From contig JACRET010000010.1 in the NCBI GenBank assembly GCA_016218105.1, positions 62,001-126,000 of the forward strand: DNA of 64,000 nt. The letters are read 5' to 3'. Position numbers and translations under genes: made by a program. Positions 1-9,161 of this stretch are shown here, in pieces. This DNA is from Deltaproteobacteria bacterium (GTDB lineage: Bacteria > Desulfobacterota > GWC2-55-46). A model generated the notes under the pieces. The model made no database searches. It was not told the origin of the DNA and saw only the letters and a program-made list of their open reading frames with translations. Every line of letters starts with the position of its first letter. Within the stretch, counting starts at the first letter, position 1.

Positions 1-1059
1 AGGGCCGATGCCAGAAAGAAGCTCGAAGAGATACTGAAGAAGGTAAAGGGCGGCGCTAAATTCGCCGAACTCGCAAAAGCCAATTCAGAAGACCCCGGCT
101 CAGCCAGGCAGGGCGGAGACCTCGACTGGTTCCAGAAGGGAGTGATGATAAAGCCCTTTGAGGACGCGGCATTCTCGCTAAAGAAAGGCGAGGTGAGCTC
201 CATCATCGAAACAGAGTTCGGGTATCACATAATCATGGTCGAGGATAAGAAAGAGCCCGGCGCAAGGCCTCTAAAAGAAGTGGCCGCCCCCATTAAAAAG
301 GCCCTCTCGATAGAAAAATCGAGAACGATCGCCAGGGATTCTATCCTTGCGATACAGGCCGGGTTAAAGGACGCCAAGACGATAGAGGACGCGAGGAAAG
401 CCGCATCCGCCCAGAAGGACTTGAAGTTCGTCGTGACCGAATCATTTTCCGAGAACGACAGAAGGGTAGAGATACTCCATAATGAAATGCTCCGGGACGT
501 TATATTCGGCCTCCGGGCGAATGAGGTAACCGCGCCTGTTGATACTAACGAAGGCGTTTATATCATCAAGGCTGTTGAAAAGATAGACGCCCATGTGCCG
601 GAATATTCGGAAGTCTCCGCGAAGGTAAAGGCAAGGCTCGTCGCCGAAAGGGCTGAGGATGAAGCCCGGAAAAAGGCCGATGAGGTCCTTAAAAAGTTGA
701 AAGCCGGAGAGGATTTCGCGGCAGTGGCAAAAGCTGAAAAGCTTCCTGTAGGGAGCACCGGGCTCTTCAGCAAGGCCCAGGGGATGATCCCCAGGATCGG
801 GGCGTTCTCCGGGGATAAAGAGCAGATCTTCGACCTTACCGCCGCCGCGCCTGTCTACGCGGAGGTATTAAACCACAACAAGAAGTACTTTGTCCTTAAG
901 CTTAAGAATTCCAAAGAGGCGGACGAGGCGAACTTCGAGCCTATGAAGGAACTCCTCAGGGCGCGCATCACCGCCGAGAAGCAGGAGGAGGCGGTAGGAG
1001 CGTGGCTTAAGGACCTTAAGGCCAAGGCGAAGATAAAAGTATACGAAGACATGCTATAA
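1..1059 (+). CDS. Parvulin-type peptidyl-prolyl isomerase / periplasmic chaperone (PpiD/SurA-like), 5' end missing
   Basis: The reading frame is open from base 1, so the window cuts the gene; 352 residues of the C-terminal part remain. The first residues visible belong to a PpiC/rotamase domain: FAELAKANSEDPGSA, GGDLDWFQKG and the EFGYHIIMVEDKK end typical of parvulins, which isomerise Xaa-Pro bonds and hold outer-membrane client proteins in the periplasm. After it comes a long, charged helical region with a second, weaker rotamase-like stretch (about residues 130-330) rich in Lys/Ala, as in PpiD-type proteins. The signal peptide or membrane anchor would be upstream of the window. The gene ends at a good hairpin terminator, so it closes its transcription unit. 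Family is sure; whether it is PpiD, SurA or PrsA-like cannot be decided without the N-terminus. Confidence 0.88.
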   Translation, partial: RADARKKLEEILKKVKGGAKFAELAKANSEDPGSARQGGDLDWFQKGVMIKPFEDAAFSLKKGEVSSIIETEFGYHIIMVEDKKEPGARPLKEVAAPIKKALSIEKSRTIARDSILAIQAGLKDAKTIEDARKAASAQKDLKFVVTESFSENDRRVEILHNEMLRDVIFGLRANEVTAPVDTNEGVYIIKAVEKIDAHVPEYSEVSAKVKARLVAERAEDEARKKADEVLKKLKAGEDFAAVAKAEKLPVGSTGLFSKAQGMIPRIGAFSGDKEQIFDLTAAAPVYAEVLNHNKKYFVLKLKNSKEADEANFEPMKELLRARITAEKQEEAVGAWLKDLKAKAKIKVYEDML

Positions 1060-1080
1060 CAGCGAACCCTGATTTACTGA

Positions 1081-1109
1081 AAAGGCCGGATTCTCAACCG
1101 GCCTTTTTT
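1081..1109 (+). terminator. Rho-independent terminator after the parvulin gene
   Basis: A perfect 9-bp stem AAAGGCCGG / CCGGCCTTT (1081-1089 and 1098-1106) with an 8-base loop runs straight into a T-tract. It starts 21 bases after the stop codon and lies before the proS ribosome binding site. Confidence 0.9.
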
Positions 1110-1140
1110 ATAACCAAAAAACTACTAAAGGAATTTAAAG

Positions 1141-2841
1141 ATGCGTTTCTCCAGAATGCTGCTTCCCACTCTCAAGGAATCCCCTGCTGACGCGGATGTC
1201 GTAAGCCAGCGTCTGATGATGAGGGCAGGGATGATAAGGAAGGTTGCCGCCGGTATCTATAACCTGCTGCCCCTCGGTTTTAAGGTGGTTAAAAAGGTCG
1301 AGGGCATAATCAGGGAAGAGATGAACCGGGCAGGCGCGCAGGAAGTTTTGATGCCCATGGTAATCCCCGCGGAGCTCTGGCAGGAGAGCGGCAGGTGGGA
1401 GGAGTACGGGAAAGAGCTGTTAAGGGTTAACGACCGCCATAACAGGGAGTTCTGCCTGGGGCCCACTCATGAAGAGGTCATAACTGACATGGTGAGGAGG
1501 GAGGTACGCTCCTACAGGGAGCTGCCCATGAACATCTACCAGATACAGACGAAGTTCAGGGACGAGATACGCCCGAGGTTCGGGCTGATGAGGGGCAGGG
1601 AATTCATAATGAAGGACGCGTATTCTTTCCACGCAACCGACGAGAGCGCGGATCAGGAATACCGGAATATGTACGAGACCTATTGCCGCATATTCGAGCG
1701 CTGCGGGCTTGAGTTCAGGGCTGTGGAGGCTGAGACCGGCGCCATTGGCGGGAGGTTCTCACACGAGTTCATGGTCCTTGCCGAAACAGGGGAAGACGCC
1801 ATTGCCGCTTGCGACGCGTGCTCCTACGCCGCGAATGTGGAAAGGGCTGAGGTAAGGGCAGTAGAGCCTTCAAACGAGCCGGAATCGCAAAGGCCCGTAG
1901 AGCGGGTCTCGACGCCGGGGCAGAAGACCATAGAAGAGGTAAGCGCGTTCCTTAAGATCCCGCGGGAGAAGCTCATAAAGACGCTTATTTATGAGACCGA
2001 CCAGGGGATTGTGGCCGCTCTCGTCAGAGGCGATTATGAGTTGAACGAGATGAAGCTCAAGCGTACGCTCGACTCAGCCTTCGTAAAGCTTGCGGATGAA
2101 CAGAAGGTCAGGGAAACGACGGGAGCGCCAGTGGGGTTCGCCAGCCCGGTAAAGCTTAAGTGCCGCGTAATCGCGGACCATAGCGTAAGGGAATTAAGGG
2201 ACGCCGTGACAGGGGCGAATGAGGCCGACGCGCACACCGTCAACGTAAACCCCGGCAGGGATTTTAAAGCCGAATTTGCCGATATAAGAAACGCTGTCGA
2301 AGGGGACGGCTGTCCGAGATGCGCCGGAAAGCTCACGATAAAACGCGGAATAGAAGTCGGCCATATCTTTAAGCTCGGGACGAAATACAGCGTGGCGATG
2401 GGAGCGACCTTCCTTGATGAGGAAGGCAAAGAGAAGCCGATGATAATGGGCTGCTACGGCATAGGCGTCGGCAGGACCGCCGCCGCCTCCGTCGAACAGA
2501 ACCACGACGAATTCGGAATAATCTGGCCCAGGCCGTTATCCCCTTTCGAATGCGAGATAGTGCCGGTCAATGTGAAAGACGCAGGGACGGTAAACGCCGC
2601 GGAGGCATTATACGAAGAGCTTAAGGGTAAAGGGGTGGATGTCCTTTTGGACGACAGGGACGAAAGGGCAGGGGTAAAGTTCAAGGACGCCGACCTTATC
2701 GGAATACCCTTAAGGGTTACCATCGGCGAGAGGAACCTCAAACAGGGGCTGGTCGAGATCAAAGAGAGGAAAACAGGCACGGTAAAGCTTGTTAAGACAG
2801 AAGATTCGGCTGGAGAGGTTTTAAGAACCATCAGCGCATAG
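1141..2841 (+). CDS. proS: Prolyl-tRNA synthetase (bacterial-type, with editing insertion)
   Basis: Charges tRNA-Pro with proline in the cytoplasm. The 566 residues match the bacterial ProS length. The class II motifs are present: motif 1 region around [16 protein letters not shown] (about 63-80), motif 2 with [17 protein letters not shown] (about 140-156), and motif 3 near [13 protein letters not shown] (about 439-451). The stretch from about 225 to 400 is the YbaK-like editing (INS) domain that removes mischarged Ala-tRNA-Pro, and the C-terminal anticodon-binding domain follows ([19 protein letters not shown]). The ATG start has AAGGA a few bases upstream. It lies between two terminators and so is probably expressed alone. 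Confidence 0.98.
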   Translation: MRFSRMLLPTLKESPADADVVSQRLMMRAGMIRKVAAGIYNLLPLGFKVVKKVEGIIREEMNRAGAQEVLMPMVIPAELWQESGRWEEYGKELLRVNDRHNREFCLGPTHEEVITDMVRREVRSYRELPMNIYQIQTKFRDEIRPRFGLMRGREFIMKDAYSFHATDESADQEYRNMYETYCRIFERCGLEFRAVEAETGAIGGRFSHEFMVLAETGEDAIAACDACSYAANVERAEVRAVEPSNEPESQRPVERVSTPGQKTIEEVSAFLKIPREKLIKTLIYETDQGIVAALVRGDYELNEMKLKRTLDSAFVKLADEQKVRETTGAPVGFASPVKLKCRVIADHSVRELRDAVTGANEADAHTVNVNPGRDFKAEFADIRNAVEGDGCPRCAGKLTIKRGIEVGHIFKLGTKYSVAMGATFLDEEGKEKPMIMGCYGIGVGRTAAASVEQNHDEFGIIWPRPLSPFECEIVPVNVKDAGTVNAAEALYEELKGKGVDVLLDDRDERAGVKFKDADLIGIPLRVTIGERNLKQGLVEIKERKTGTVKLVKTEDSAGEVLRTISA

Positions 2842-2910
2842 AAGTTGCAATACCCTGATATTTAGCTGGTTGCTGAAAAAACCCGTAATTTGTAATAATT
2901 TTTAAAGTCG

Positions 2911-2951
2911 ACAAGGCGGCCGCCCGGAGGGAGGCCGCCTTGTCTTTTTTT
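2911..2951 (+). terminator. Rho-independent terminator after proS
   Basis: An exact 11-bp inverted repeat (ACAAGGCGGCC at 2911-2921, GGCCGCCTTGT at 2933-2943) with an 11-base loop is followed by a run of T. It lies about 70 bases after the proS stop. The bases just before it (2864-2892) resemble a remnant of the dispersed repeat tip GGTTGCTGAAAAAACCC. Confidence 0.9.
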
Positions 2952-2955
2952 ACCT

Positions 2956-3023
2956 AACAGGCTACTGAAAAAGTCCATCTGCTTTGTTGTCTTCGACGCT
3001 CGTCACTGCGGCGTACAGACAAA
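2956..3023 (+). repeat. Dispersed repeat family A, truncated copy
   Basis: Starts AACAGGCTACTGAAAAAGTCC and continues through the conserved core (CGCTCGTCACTGCGGCGTACAGACAAA), then loses similarity. It is the left half of the roughly 158-204 base element found complete at 18964, 33983, 55297 and 59847. The rest of the gap up to the DUF3015 promoter holds nothing else that I recognise. Confidence 0.8.
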
Positions 3024-3133
3024 TAAAACATGCCTATCCCCAAGGCGGAATCATATGCCATCACCCGAGTTATTAGAATAAAAAATCCTTTATCCTGCTC
3101 TGAAACAAGACGATAAATAATAGCCGGGCTCAT

Positions 3134-3161
3134 TTGACAACCACGTTTTTTAGATTATATT
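3134..3161 (+). promoter_or_regulatory. Sigma-70 type promoter of the DUF3015 gene
   Basis: TTGACA at 3134-3139 and TATATT at 3156-3161 with a 16-base spacer, about 30 bases before the start codon. The promoter lies just after a repeat remnant and drives an exported-protein pair. Confidence 0.7.
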
Positions 3162-3190
3162 CAGTTAAAACAAACCACAGGGGGTGCTGA

Positions 3191-3670
3191 ATGAAAAAAC
3201 TGATCTTTGCAGGTCTCTCGCTCGCGTTCTTCTCAGGTCTTGCGCTGCCGTCCATATCCTCCGCGCAGAGCGCATTCAATGAGAATGTCGGCTGCGGTCT
3301 CGGCAGCATTATTATGAAAGAAAAGGATACGACTGTATTTCAGGTGCTGGCGGTAACCACAAACGGGACATTCGGCAACCAGACGTTCGGCATCTCATCC
3401 GGCACCCTCGAGTGTAAGCAGCCTTCCAAGTTTGTCTATAACGAAAAGGTCAAGAAATTCGTGGCGGACAATATGGACACCATCGCCAACGATATCGCCG
3501 CCGGCAGGGGAGAGTCGCTGGACACGCTTGCCGAGCTCATGGCGATACCCTCGGAGCAGAAGCCTGTCTTCTACGCCTCGCTCCAGGCGAACTTCTCAAA
3601 AATATACTCATCCGAAAAAGTTGTTTCCGCCGATGTCGTTGACGCGGTGGCAAGCATAAACGGAAACTAA
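3191..3670 (+). CDS. DUF3015 family exported protein
   Basis: A 159-residue protein with a clear Sec signal peptide (MKKLIFAGLSLAFFSGLALP, cleavage likely after SSA at about residue 25). The mature part starts with NVGCGLGSIIM, the hallmark of the DUF3015 family, and contains a second cysteine in GTLECKQPS, so one disulfide is possible. The C-terminal half is helical (FVADNMDTIANDIAAGRGESLDTLAELM). Function of the family is unknown; it is a periplasmic or outer-membrane associated protein. It has its own promoter and GGGGGTG just before the ATG, and the Lnb-type gene begins six bases after its stop, so the two are almost certainly cotranscribed and may act together at the envelope. Confidence 0.85.
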   Translation: MKKLIFAGLSLAFFSGLALPSISSAQSAFNENVGCGLGSIIMKEKDTTVFQVLAVTTNGTFGNQTFGISSGTLECKQPSKFVYNEKVKKFVADNMDTIANDIAAGRGESLDTLAELMAIPSEQKPVFYASLQANFSKIYSSEKVVSADVVDAVASINGN

Positions 3671-3676
3671 AGAGAC

Positions 3677-5599
3677 TTGAAGACGGACGCGTTAAAGAAG
3701 CCATCGACGCCCTTTTTTAAGGGCGCATGGCTTCTTTTTGTCTTTATTATCCTCTTTCCGGCGCTCTCCTTTTCGGAAGAAAGCCATTATGCCGACAAGC
3801 TCATTTCAGAAGCCGTCGCAAGGAAGCTTCATGAAAAGCGTGGATGGCAGGTGCTCATCCACTACAGGCCTACCCTACTCCACGGCAAAGAAAGCATAAT
3901 AGATGACCCTGATTTCTTCCTGTCAAAAGAGGGTAAAACAAACCCCCAAAAGGAGATGGAAGAGACGATCAGGGCCTTTTTCAGTACGGAAAAGAAGGAT
4001 GACAGCCACGCCAGATGCAGGTTCGCCGCGAGATACGACTGGCTTAAAAAAGAACTTGATATGGATGAAAGAGAGGTCCCTTCTGAGGACTGCAAGGGGT
4101 TTAAAGAGCTGATGGAAGCCGTGCGGCCCGAATCTGCAACGCTCGTTTTCCCGGTAGCCCACATGAACAGCCCGGCCTCGATGTTCGGCCATACGCTTTT
4201 AAGGATCGATTCCTCTTACCAATCAAAGCTGTTTTCCTATGCCATAAATTATTCAGCCATAACCGATGAGACCAACGGGCTCTTTTTCGCCTTCAAGGGG
4301 ATATTCGGGTTCTATGAGGGGTATTTCGGGATATTGCCGTACTACGAGAAGATAAAAGAGTACAGCAATATGGAGAACCGGGACATATGGGAGTACAGGC
4401 TCGATTTTTCAAGGGAAGAGGTCGAGCGGATGATCATGCACATATGGGAGTTGAAGGACGTATACGCTTATTACTTCTTTTTCGATGAGAACTGCTCGTA
4501 TAACCTCCTGCTGGTGCTTGAGGCGGCGAGGCCTGATGTCGCTCTTACCGAGACCCTTCCAAAATGGGTTATACCGATGGATACCGTAAGGGCGGTGCAG
4601 TCCAAGGGGATCTATTCCAACGAAAGGGTCTTTAGGCCATCCAAGGCTACCAGAATAAAACAGATCGAATCCGTCACAAGCGCGGATAACAGGAAAATCG
4701 CCAGAGACATCTCTTTGATGAAGGCTGGCGTGGATGACTTTTACGAAGACGCAGGCGTTGGAGAGGATGATAAGGTGAAAACGCTCGACCTCGCCGCCGA
4801 ATATACCCAGTACCTTTATTTGAAAGGCAAGATACCGCGTGAAGAGTACCTCAAGCTTTATTTGAAGGTGCTATCAGCCCGCTCGAAGCTCGGCATTAAA
4901 GACGCTTACAATATAGCCGCGCCCATACCTCCCGAACAGGGACACGGGCCCATAAGGCTGGCTCTGGGGGCCGGAACAAAAAGCGGCGCGCTCTATAACT
5001 CATTTAAGATAAGGCCGGCGAACCACGATCTTATGGACCCTGACGTCGGATACCCGCCCGGTGCGGCCATCACCTTTCTGGAGACTGAGATGCGCTATAA
5101 CTATACCGAGCGCAAGCTTTCAATTGAAAGGGTCAGCCTCGTGGATATAACCTCCGTCTCTGAGTTTGACGGATTCTTCAAGCCGATCTCCTGGAAGGTA
5201 AACGCGGGGGCGCAAAGGGAAGAAGTCAGGAAAAAAGAGCACAGGACTGTCTTAATGCTTAACGGCGGGCCTGGCATGAGCGTCAGGGAAGGGGACGCGC
5301 TCATCTACGGCTTTGTCGAGCCTGAGGCAAAGTTCGGGAGCGGCCTTGGCGCGGGTTACGCCTTGGGGATAGGCGTATCTGGCGGGGTTTTGAAGCCTAT
5401 AACGCCGGGCTGGAAGGCTCAGGCTCAAGTGAAGGCCGTCTCATTCGGGATAGGCGAGAGCCACTCTGTCATATCCGCCGAGGTGAATCAGCTCTTTTTA
5501 TTGAACGCGTCAAATGGCGTCAGGCTTGACCTGAAGCGGGAGAGGTTTGACGGGTTCTATTCAAACGATTTCAGCCTGAGCTGGAATAGGTATTTTTAG
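3677..5599 (+). CDS. Lnb N-terminal periplasmic domain / DUF4105 envelope protein
   Basis: A 640-residue exported protein. The first in-frame start is TTG, leading into a basic stretch and a hydrophobic signal segment (WLLFVFIILFPALSF, residues 19-33). Residues about 100-330 form the Lnb_N/DUF4105 domain: VAHMNSPASMFGHTLLRID, AINYSAITDETNG, and FFFDENCSYNLLLVLEAARP, which holds the conserved His and Cys expected for a papain-like/NlpC-P60-related fold. The remaining C-terminal part alternates hydrophobic and polar residues (GSGLGAGYALGIGVSGG, RLDLKRERFDGF) like an outer-membrane beta-barrel. Biological role is not established; the Cys/His pair suggests an amide-cleaving or acyl-transfer activity on envelope lipids or lipoproteins (inference). 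The stop TAG overlaps TAGCAGGCTGC, a tip of repeat family A. Confidence 0.85.
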   Translation: MKTDALKKPSTPFFKGAWLLFVFIILFPALSFSEESHYADKLISEAVARKLHEKRGWQVLIHYRPTLLHGKESIIDDPDFFLSKEGKTNPQKEMEETIRAFFSTEKKDDSHARCRFAARYDWLKKELDMDEREVPSEDCKGFKELMEAVRPESATLVFPVAHMNSPASMFGHTLLRIDSSYQSKLFSYAINYSAITDETNGLFFAFKGIFGFYEGYFGILPYYEKIKEYSNMENRDIWEYRLDFSREEVERMIMHIWELKDVYAYYFFFDENCSYNLLLVLEAARPDVALTETLPKWVIPMDTVRAVQSKGIYSNERVFRPSKATRIKQIESVTSADNRKIARDISLMKAGVDDFYEDAGVGEDDKVKTLDLAAEYTQYLYLKGKIPREEYLKLYLKVLSARSKLGIKDAYNIAAPIPPEQGHGPIRLALGAGTKSGALYNSFKIRPANHDLMDPDVGYPPGAAITFLETEMRYNYTERKLSIERVSLVDITSVSEFDGFFKPISWKVNAGAQREEVRKKEHRTVLMLNGGPGMSVREGDALIYGFVEPEAKFGSGLGAGYALGIGVSGGVLKPITPGWKAQAQVKAVSFGIGESHSVISAEVNQLFLLNASNGVRLDLKRERFDGFYSNDFSLSWNRYF

Positions 5600-5616
5600 C
5601 AGGCTGCGTTATACAG

Positions 5617-5647
5617 TAGGGCCCGTTCGAAGAACGGGCCGGGAAAC
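5617..5647 (+). repeat. Repeat family C palindrome, copy 1
   Basis: GGGCCCGTTCGAAGAACGGGCC is a near-perfect palindrome and is shared with copies at 5738-5830, 9811-9860 and 25091-25174. It directly follows a short family A tip at the DUF4105 stop codon. Confidence 0.75.
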
Positions 5648-5653
5648 TAGAAG

Positions 5654-5684
5654 AAAAAAACCTCCCCTCCCTCGATGGGAGGGG
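5654..5684 (-). terminator. Probable terminator for the leftward nitroreductase operon
   Basis: On the minus strand the stem CCCCTCCC / GGGAGGGG (8 bp, 5-base loop) is followed by AGG and seven T. It is about 190 bases beyond the nitroreductase stop, with repeat C2 in between, so read-through of that repeat would be expected. Confidence 0.55.
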
Positions 5685-5737
5685 ACTGAGGGGAGGGTGA
5701 AATTCTTGGTAAAACCTTTTTGCGCGCTGCCGCTTGC

Positions 5738-5830
5738 TGTCATTGCGAGCGGAGCTAAGCAATCTCGTTTCAAAGCCCCTCACAGGGGCCTCTGTGTAGG
5801 GCCCACTCGAAGAACGGGCCGGGAAACGAT
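5738..5830 (+). repeat. Repeat family C, copy 2 (long form)
   Basis: GTCATTGCGAGCGGAGCTAAGCAATCTCGTTTC, then GCCCCTCACAGGGGC and the palindrome GGGCCCACTCGAAGAACGGGCC. The same order, in the opposite direction, is found at 25091-25174. Non-coding dispersed repeat; the open frame through it is fortuitous. Confidence 0.75.
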
Positions 5831-5867
5831 AAGGGGAATCAAAGTGCAGGGGGCCGAAGGACGCGGC

Positions 5868-6380
5868 TTAAAAGGTCTCGTAATGGATTTTTGCAGGCTC
5901 GAATTCGCTCTCTTTATGCCCTTTTAATTCTCGTTTCGCGTACCCCAGGGGCATCATGCACTGCACTCTCAGGCCGTCGGGTATATTAAGGAGTTTTTTC
6001 ACATACGGTTCGGCGCTGCCGGGAGGGTCTCCGGCGTCAGCCACCTGCACGAAACAGCTCGCCAATCCCTGGTTTACGGCCTCAAGATGGATGTGCTCGG
6101 CGCATATGGAGGAGTCTTCCTTGAAGCGCCTTCCAACGCTGGGATCATAACAGATAGCAATAACGAGCGGGGCGTCCTTTACGAAGCGGGCATGGGCGGT
6201 AGCCTTTGACAGGGCCTCTTTTCTTGCCCGATCCCTTACTATCACAAACTCCCATGCCTTTGTTCCCCAGGACGTGGGCGCGTACATCGCCGAGAGGAGC
6301 ACCTCTTTGAGCTTTTCCTCCGCCACTTCCTTTTTTAGAAAGGCCCTGATAGACCTTCTCTGCTTGATGCAATCCAGCAT
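5868..6380 (-). CDS. Nitroreductase family protein
   Basis: A 170-residue FMN-dependent NAD(P)H oxidoreductase of the nitroreductase superfamily. The N-terminus has the family signature MLDCIKQRRSIRAFLKKEV (the RRSIR loop binds the FMN phosphate), followed by APTSWGTKAWEFVIVRD (substitutes for the usual PSxxNxQPWxF), and the C-terminal part has GLASCFVQVAD and MPLGYAKRE near the end (the family glycine-tyrosine loop). Such enzymes work as homodimers; the substrate cannot be predicted from sequence. The start codon has a GAGGA-like site and the gene begins 9 bases after the thioredoxin-like lipoprotein gene, so the two form an operon. Confidence 0.9.
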   Translation of the reverse strand: MLDCIKQRRSIRAFLKKEVAEEKLKEVLLSAMYAPTSWGTKAWEFVIVRDRARKEALSKATAHARFVKDAPLVIAICYDPSVGRRFKEDSSICAEHIHLEAVNQGLASCFVQVADAGDPPGSAEPYVKKLLNIPDGLRVQCMMPLGYAKRELKGHKESEFEPAKIHYETF

Positions 6381-6389
6381 AGCGTCCTC

Positions 6390-6920
6390 TTAAAGGAGAG
6401 ATTCTATCAGCTTTGTGGTATCGGCGTCCATCCAGCCGGTTTTCTGATCCTTGACAGAAACTATCACGCTGTTCTTATCTATAATGAACGCGTGCGGGGC
6501 CTTTATTATATTGTAAGCCTCTGAGACAAACCCCTCGTCATCACGGATATTCAAAAAAGCGTAGTTGTGCTCTTTAAGGAATTCCTGCACCTGGGTAAAC
6601 GGGGCGCTGTGCATGCTGTCCGCATTTATGGCGGCTACGAGAAGCCCTTTCTCCTTATATTTCCTGCTCAATTCATCGAGCGAGCGCATGTCGTTCATGC
6701 ATTCGGGGCACTTCATCCGCCAGAAATACAGGATTACGACCTCCCCCTTTTTCCCGGATAACCTGAAAGGGTTGCCGTCGATGTCTTTATAAAGGAAGTC
6801 TACAGCCGGGCTCCCTGCCTTAAGCTCGACGGCGTAGACGGATTTCGTCTGCTGAGCGTTTTCCTTATTGCACCCGGCAAAGACGAATACCATTAGAATC
6901 AGTATAATAAATTTCTTCAT
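6390..6920 (-). CDS. Thioredoxin-like (TlpA/AhpC-TSA) lipoprotein
   Basis: A 176-residue exported redoxin. I start it at MKKFIILILMVFVFAGC, which is a clean lipoprotein signal with the lipobox FAGC and the cysteine at residue 17; GAGAGG precedes this ATG. The open frame extends 28 residues further upstream but that part has no signal sense. The mature domain is a TlpA/ResA fold: GSPAVDFLYKDIDGNPFRLSGKKG, then VVILYFWRMKCPECMNDMRSLDEL with the redox pair C-P-E-C, and the cis-Pro region KAPHAFIIDK. It is therefore a membrane-anchored periplasmic thiol-disulfide oxidoreductase, perhaps for cytochrome c maturation (inference). First gene of a two-gene operon with the nitroreductase. Confidence 0.88.
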   Translation of the reverse strand: MKKFIILILMVFVFAGCNKENAQQTKSVYAVELKAGSPAVDFLYKDIDGNPFRLSGKKGEVVILYFWRMKCPECMNDMRSLDELSRKYKEKGLLVAAINADSMHSAPFTQVQEFLKEHNYAFLNIRDDEGFVSEAYNIIKAPHAFIIDKNSVIVSVKDQKTGWMDADTTKLIESLL

Positions 6921-7108
6921 CAATCCTCTCCTTAGCTTAAAAATATAGCAAATAGAATCGGGAAATAAAAGGGGATTTGTCATAGGTTTTGGCGGATATG
7001 CCAATTATCAAGTGTTGTCGCGAGCATGTTTTTCTATAAACAATCATGGATGCTGCCATATTAAGAAGTCTTAAATCTGTAAACTGGATTTTTTATTTTA
7101 AACAGGTA

Positions 7109-7117
7109 TGTTATAAT
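7109..7117 (+). promoter_or_regulatory. Extended -10 promoter of the NarL-type kinase operon
   Basis: TGTTATAAT gives a perfect TATAAT with an upstream TGn. There is no good -35 at the right distance, which is usual for extended -10 promoters. It lies about 47 bases before the kinase start codon in an AT-rich stretch. Confidence 0.55.
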
Positions 7118-7163
7118 AGAGAGCCATAAAACGTCAGTAGACACCTGGTTTGGAAGTGCATGG

Positions 7164-9161
7164 ATGGAAACTAAATTCAAAAAAAGGCAATACCGTCTTC
7201 TTGCGGAGAACGCCAGGGACATGATCTACCGCATGTCCCTGCCTGACGGGCGATATGAATACGTAAGTCCGGCCTCTATTGTTATCTTCGGTTATCCTCC
7301 GGAGACATTCTATGACACACCTGTAATAATAAAAGAAATTATACATCCTGATTGGAAGGGCTACTTTGTGGAGAAGTGGGCGGAGCTGATCTCAGGCAAC
7401 ATGCCGCCTTTTTACGAATATCAGATAATCCACAAGTCCGGAGAGGTAAAATGGCTTCACCAGCGAAACGTTCTTATAAGGGACGATAACGGCAGCCCCG
7501 TGGCTATCGAGGGCATAGTAACCGACGTCACGGAACGCAAACAGGCCGAAGAGGGATTGAAACTTTTACTTAAGATGACTCAGGAAATAGCCGCTTCAGA
7601 GGACTTTCATTCCTCGATAGGCACAACCCTTAAGGAAGTCTGCGGGTTTACGGGATGGTGCTTTGCGGAGGCATGGGTGCCTTCCGGAGAAATACTCGAA
7701 TGCAGTCCAGTATGGTTTTCGTCAGGACACCTGGATGACTTCAGGGCCGGGAGCCAAAAGCTGACCTTTCGGCGCGGCATAAGCCTTCCCGGCATCGCCT
7801 GGGCAACGGGCAAGCCTGAATGGTACCAGTACCTTTCCGGCCTGCCGGACAATATTTTTGTCCGCGCCTCCATAGCCTCGCAATCCGGCCTCAGGTCAGC
7901 CTTTGTCATACCCGTTACAGCGGAGTCCCAGGTGCTTGCGGTACTCGTCTTCTTTATGTTCAGGGTCGGGGCGGAGGATAAAAGGCTTACTGAGCTGGTC
8001 TCAGGCATAACCGCGCAGCTAGGCTCGCTTATCAGGAGGAAGAGGGCCGAGGAAAGGATCCGTGAGGCTGAGGGTAAATATCGGCAGCTTGTGGAGCAGC
8101 TCCCTTCCACTATATGGATATACACCGCGAAAGCCGATGACCTGGCTACAACAATATATGTCAGCCCTCAAATAGAGGCCCTCGGGTTCACCCAGGAAGA
8201 ATGGATTGAAGCAGGAGACCTCTGGTCAAGGCAGCTCCATCCTGAAGACCGCGAGCGTGTCCTTGCCGAGTTCAGAAGCGGACTTGAAAACGGACGCCCT
8301 ATAAAATTCGAATACCGCATGATTACGCGTGACAAAAAGGTCCGCTGGTTCAGGGATGAAGCCGCCCTCGTAAGAGATGAAAAGCATAACCGGCTCTTTT
8401 TCCATGGCGTAATGTTCGATATAACCGAGAGAAAACACGCGGAGGAGCTTCTATTTGAAAAGACGTCCGAACTCGATTCAATGAATAGGGAACTCCATGC
8501 CCTCACGATGGAGCTTACGGAACTGGAAGAGAAAGACCGGAAAAAGTTTGCCGTGATGCTTCATGAAAATATCGGTCAGAACCTCGTGGCGGTGAAGATG
8601 GCGCTCGGGAATATCATAAAGCTTCAGTCGGAGGCGAACAGGAAAGCACTCTCCCAGGCTATAACCATATTGGATGATACCATTAAAGGCGCGCGGTCAA
8701 TGACCACCGACCTTTATCCAGTCCCTGTTGACGACAGGCCGCTTGACGGAAGCATTAAATGGTACGCGGAGTCGTTTTTAGAGCCAAAAGGCATAAAAGC
8801 CACGCTTAATTTTGATTTTTCATCAGACGAACTTACTAACGAAATGAAAAAAGTGGTATACCGCATTGTTCGCGAATGCCTGCAGAATACGGTAAAATAC
8901 GCATCTGCCTCCAGCGTCCGCATATCATGCATAAATTTAGGCGGTAAGGTCATCGTTTCCGTAAAGGACGACGGAAAAGGATTTATCTACGAAGATATGA
9001 TATTTAAAAAAGGGAGCGGGTTCGGGCTCTTGCTCATGCGTGAATGGGCAAGGTCGTTAAACGGGGAGCTTCAAATAACGTCAAAGCCCGGCGAAGGCAC
9101 CGAGGTAAAGGTTTTTCTCACATCCGAAGGAGGCGGCATTGGCAAGGGTATTCATAGCTGA
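7164..9161 (+). CDS. PAS-GAF-PAS sensor histidine kinase of the NarL (HisKA_3) type
   Basis: A 665-residue cytoplasmic kinase without membrane segments. Domains in order: PAS/PAC (about 5-125, ending VTDVTERKQAEE), GAF-like (about 130-290), PAS/PAC (about 300-430, ending MFDITERKHAEE), HisKA_3 dimerisation domain (about 455-525) and HATPase_c (about 560-655). The phosphoacceptor is His467 in LHENIGQNLVAVK; the ATP lid is shown by VRECLQNTVKYA, VKDDGKGF and GSGFGLLLMREWA. These kinases phosphorylate LuxR-type regulators, and the next gene is exactly that, overlapping by 23 bases with a strong GAAGGAGG site inside the kinase gene. The signal is probably redox, a small ligand or gas bound in PAS or GAF; no haem or Fe-S ligand motif is obvious. 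Confidence 0.93.
   Translation: METKFKKRQYRLLAENARDMIYRMSLPDGRYEYVSPASIVIFGYPPETFYDTPVIIKEIIHPDWKGYFVEKWAELISGNMPPFYEYQIIHKSGEVKWLHQRNVLIRDDNGSPVAIEGIVTDVTERKQAEEGLKLLLKMTQEIAASEDFHSSIGTTLKEVCGFTGWCFAEAWVPSGEILECSPVWFSSGHLDDFRAGSQKLTFRRGISLPGIAWATGKPEWYQYLSGLPDNIFVRASIASQSGLRSAFVIPVTAESQVLAVLVFFMFRVGAEDKRLTELVSGITAQLGSLIRRKRAEERIREAEGKYRQLVEQLPSTIWIYTAKADDLATTIYVSPQIEALGFTQEEWIEAGDLWSRQLHPEDRERVLAEFRSGLENGRPIKFEYRMITRDKKVRWFRDEAALVRDEKHNRLFFHGVMFDITERKHAEELLFEKTSELDSMNRELHALTMELTELEEKDRKKFAVMLHENIGQNLVAVKMALGNIIKLQSEANRKALSQAITILDDTIKGARSMTTDLYPVPVDDRPLDGSIKWYAESFLEPKGIKATLNFDFSSDELTNEMKKVVYRIVRECLQNTVKYASASSVRISCINLGGKVIVSVKDDGKGFIYEDMIFKKGSGFGLLLMREWARSLNGELQITSKPGEGTEVKVFLTSEGGGIGKGIHS

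Noticed and set aside
5697-5927. Open frame through repeat C copy 2
   Set aside because: Made of repeat sequence and overlaps the end of the nitroreductase gene; the frame is accidental.
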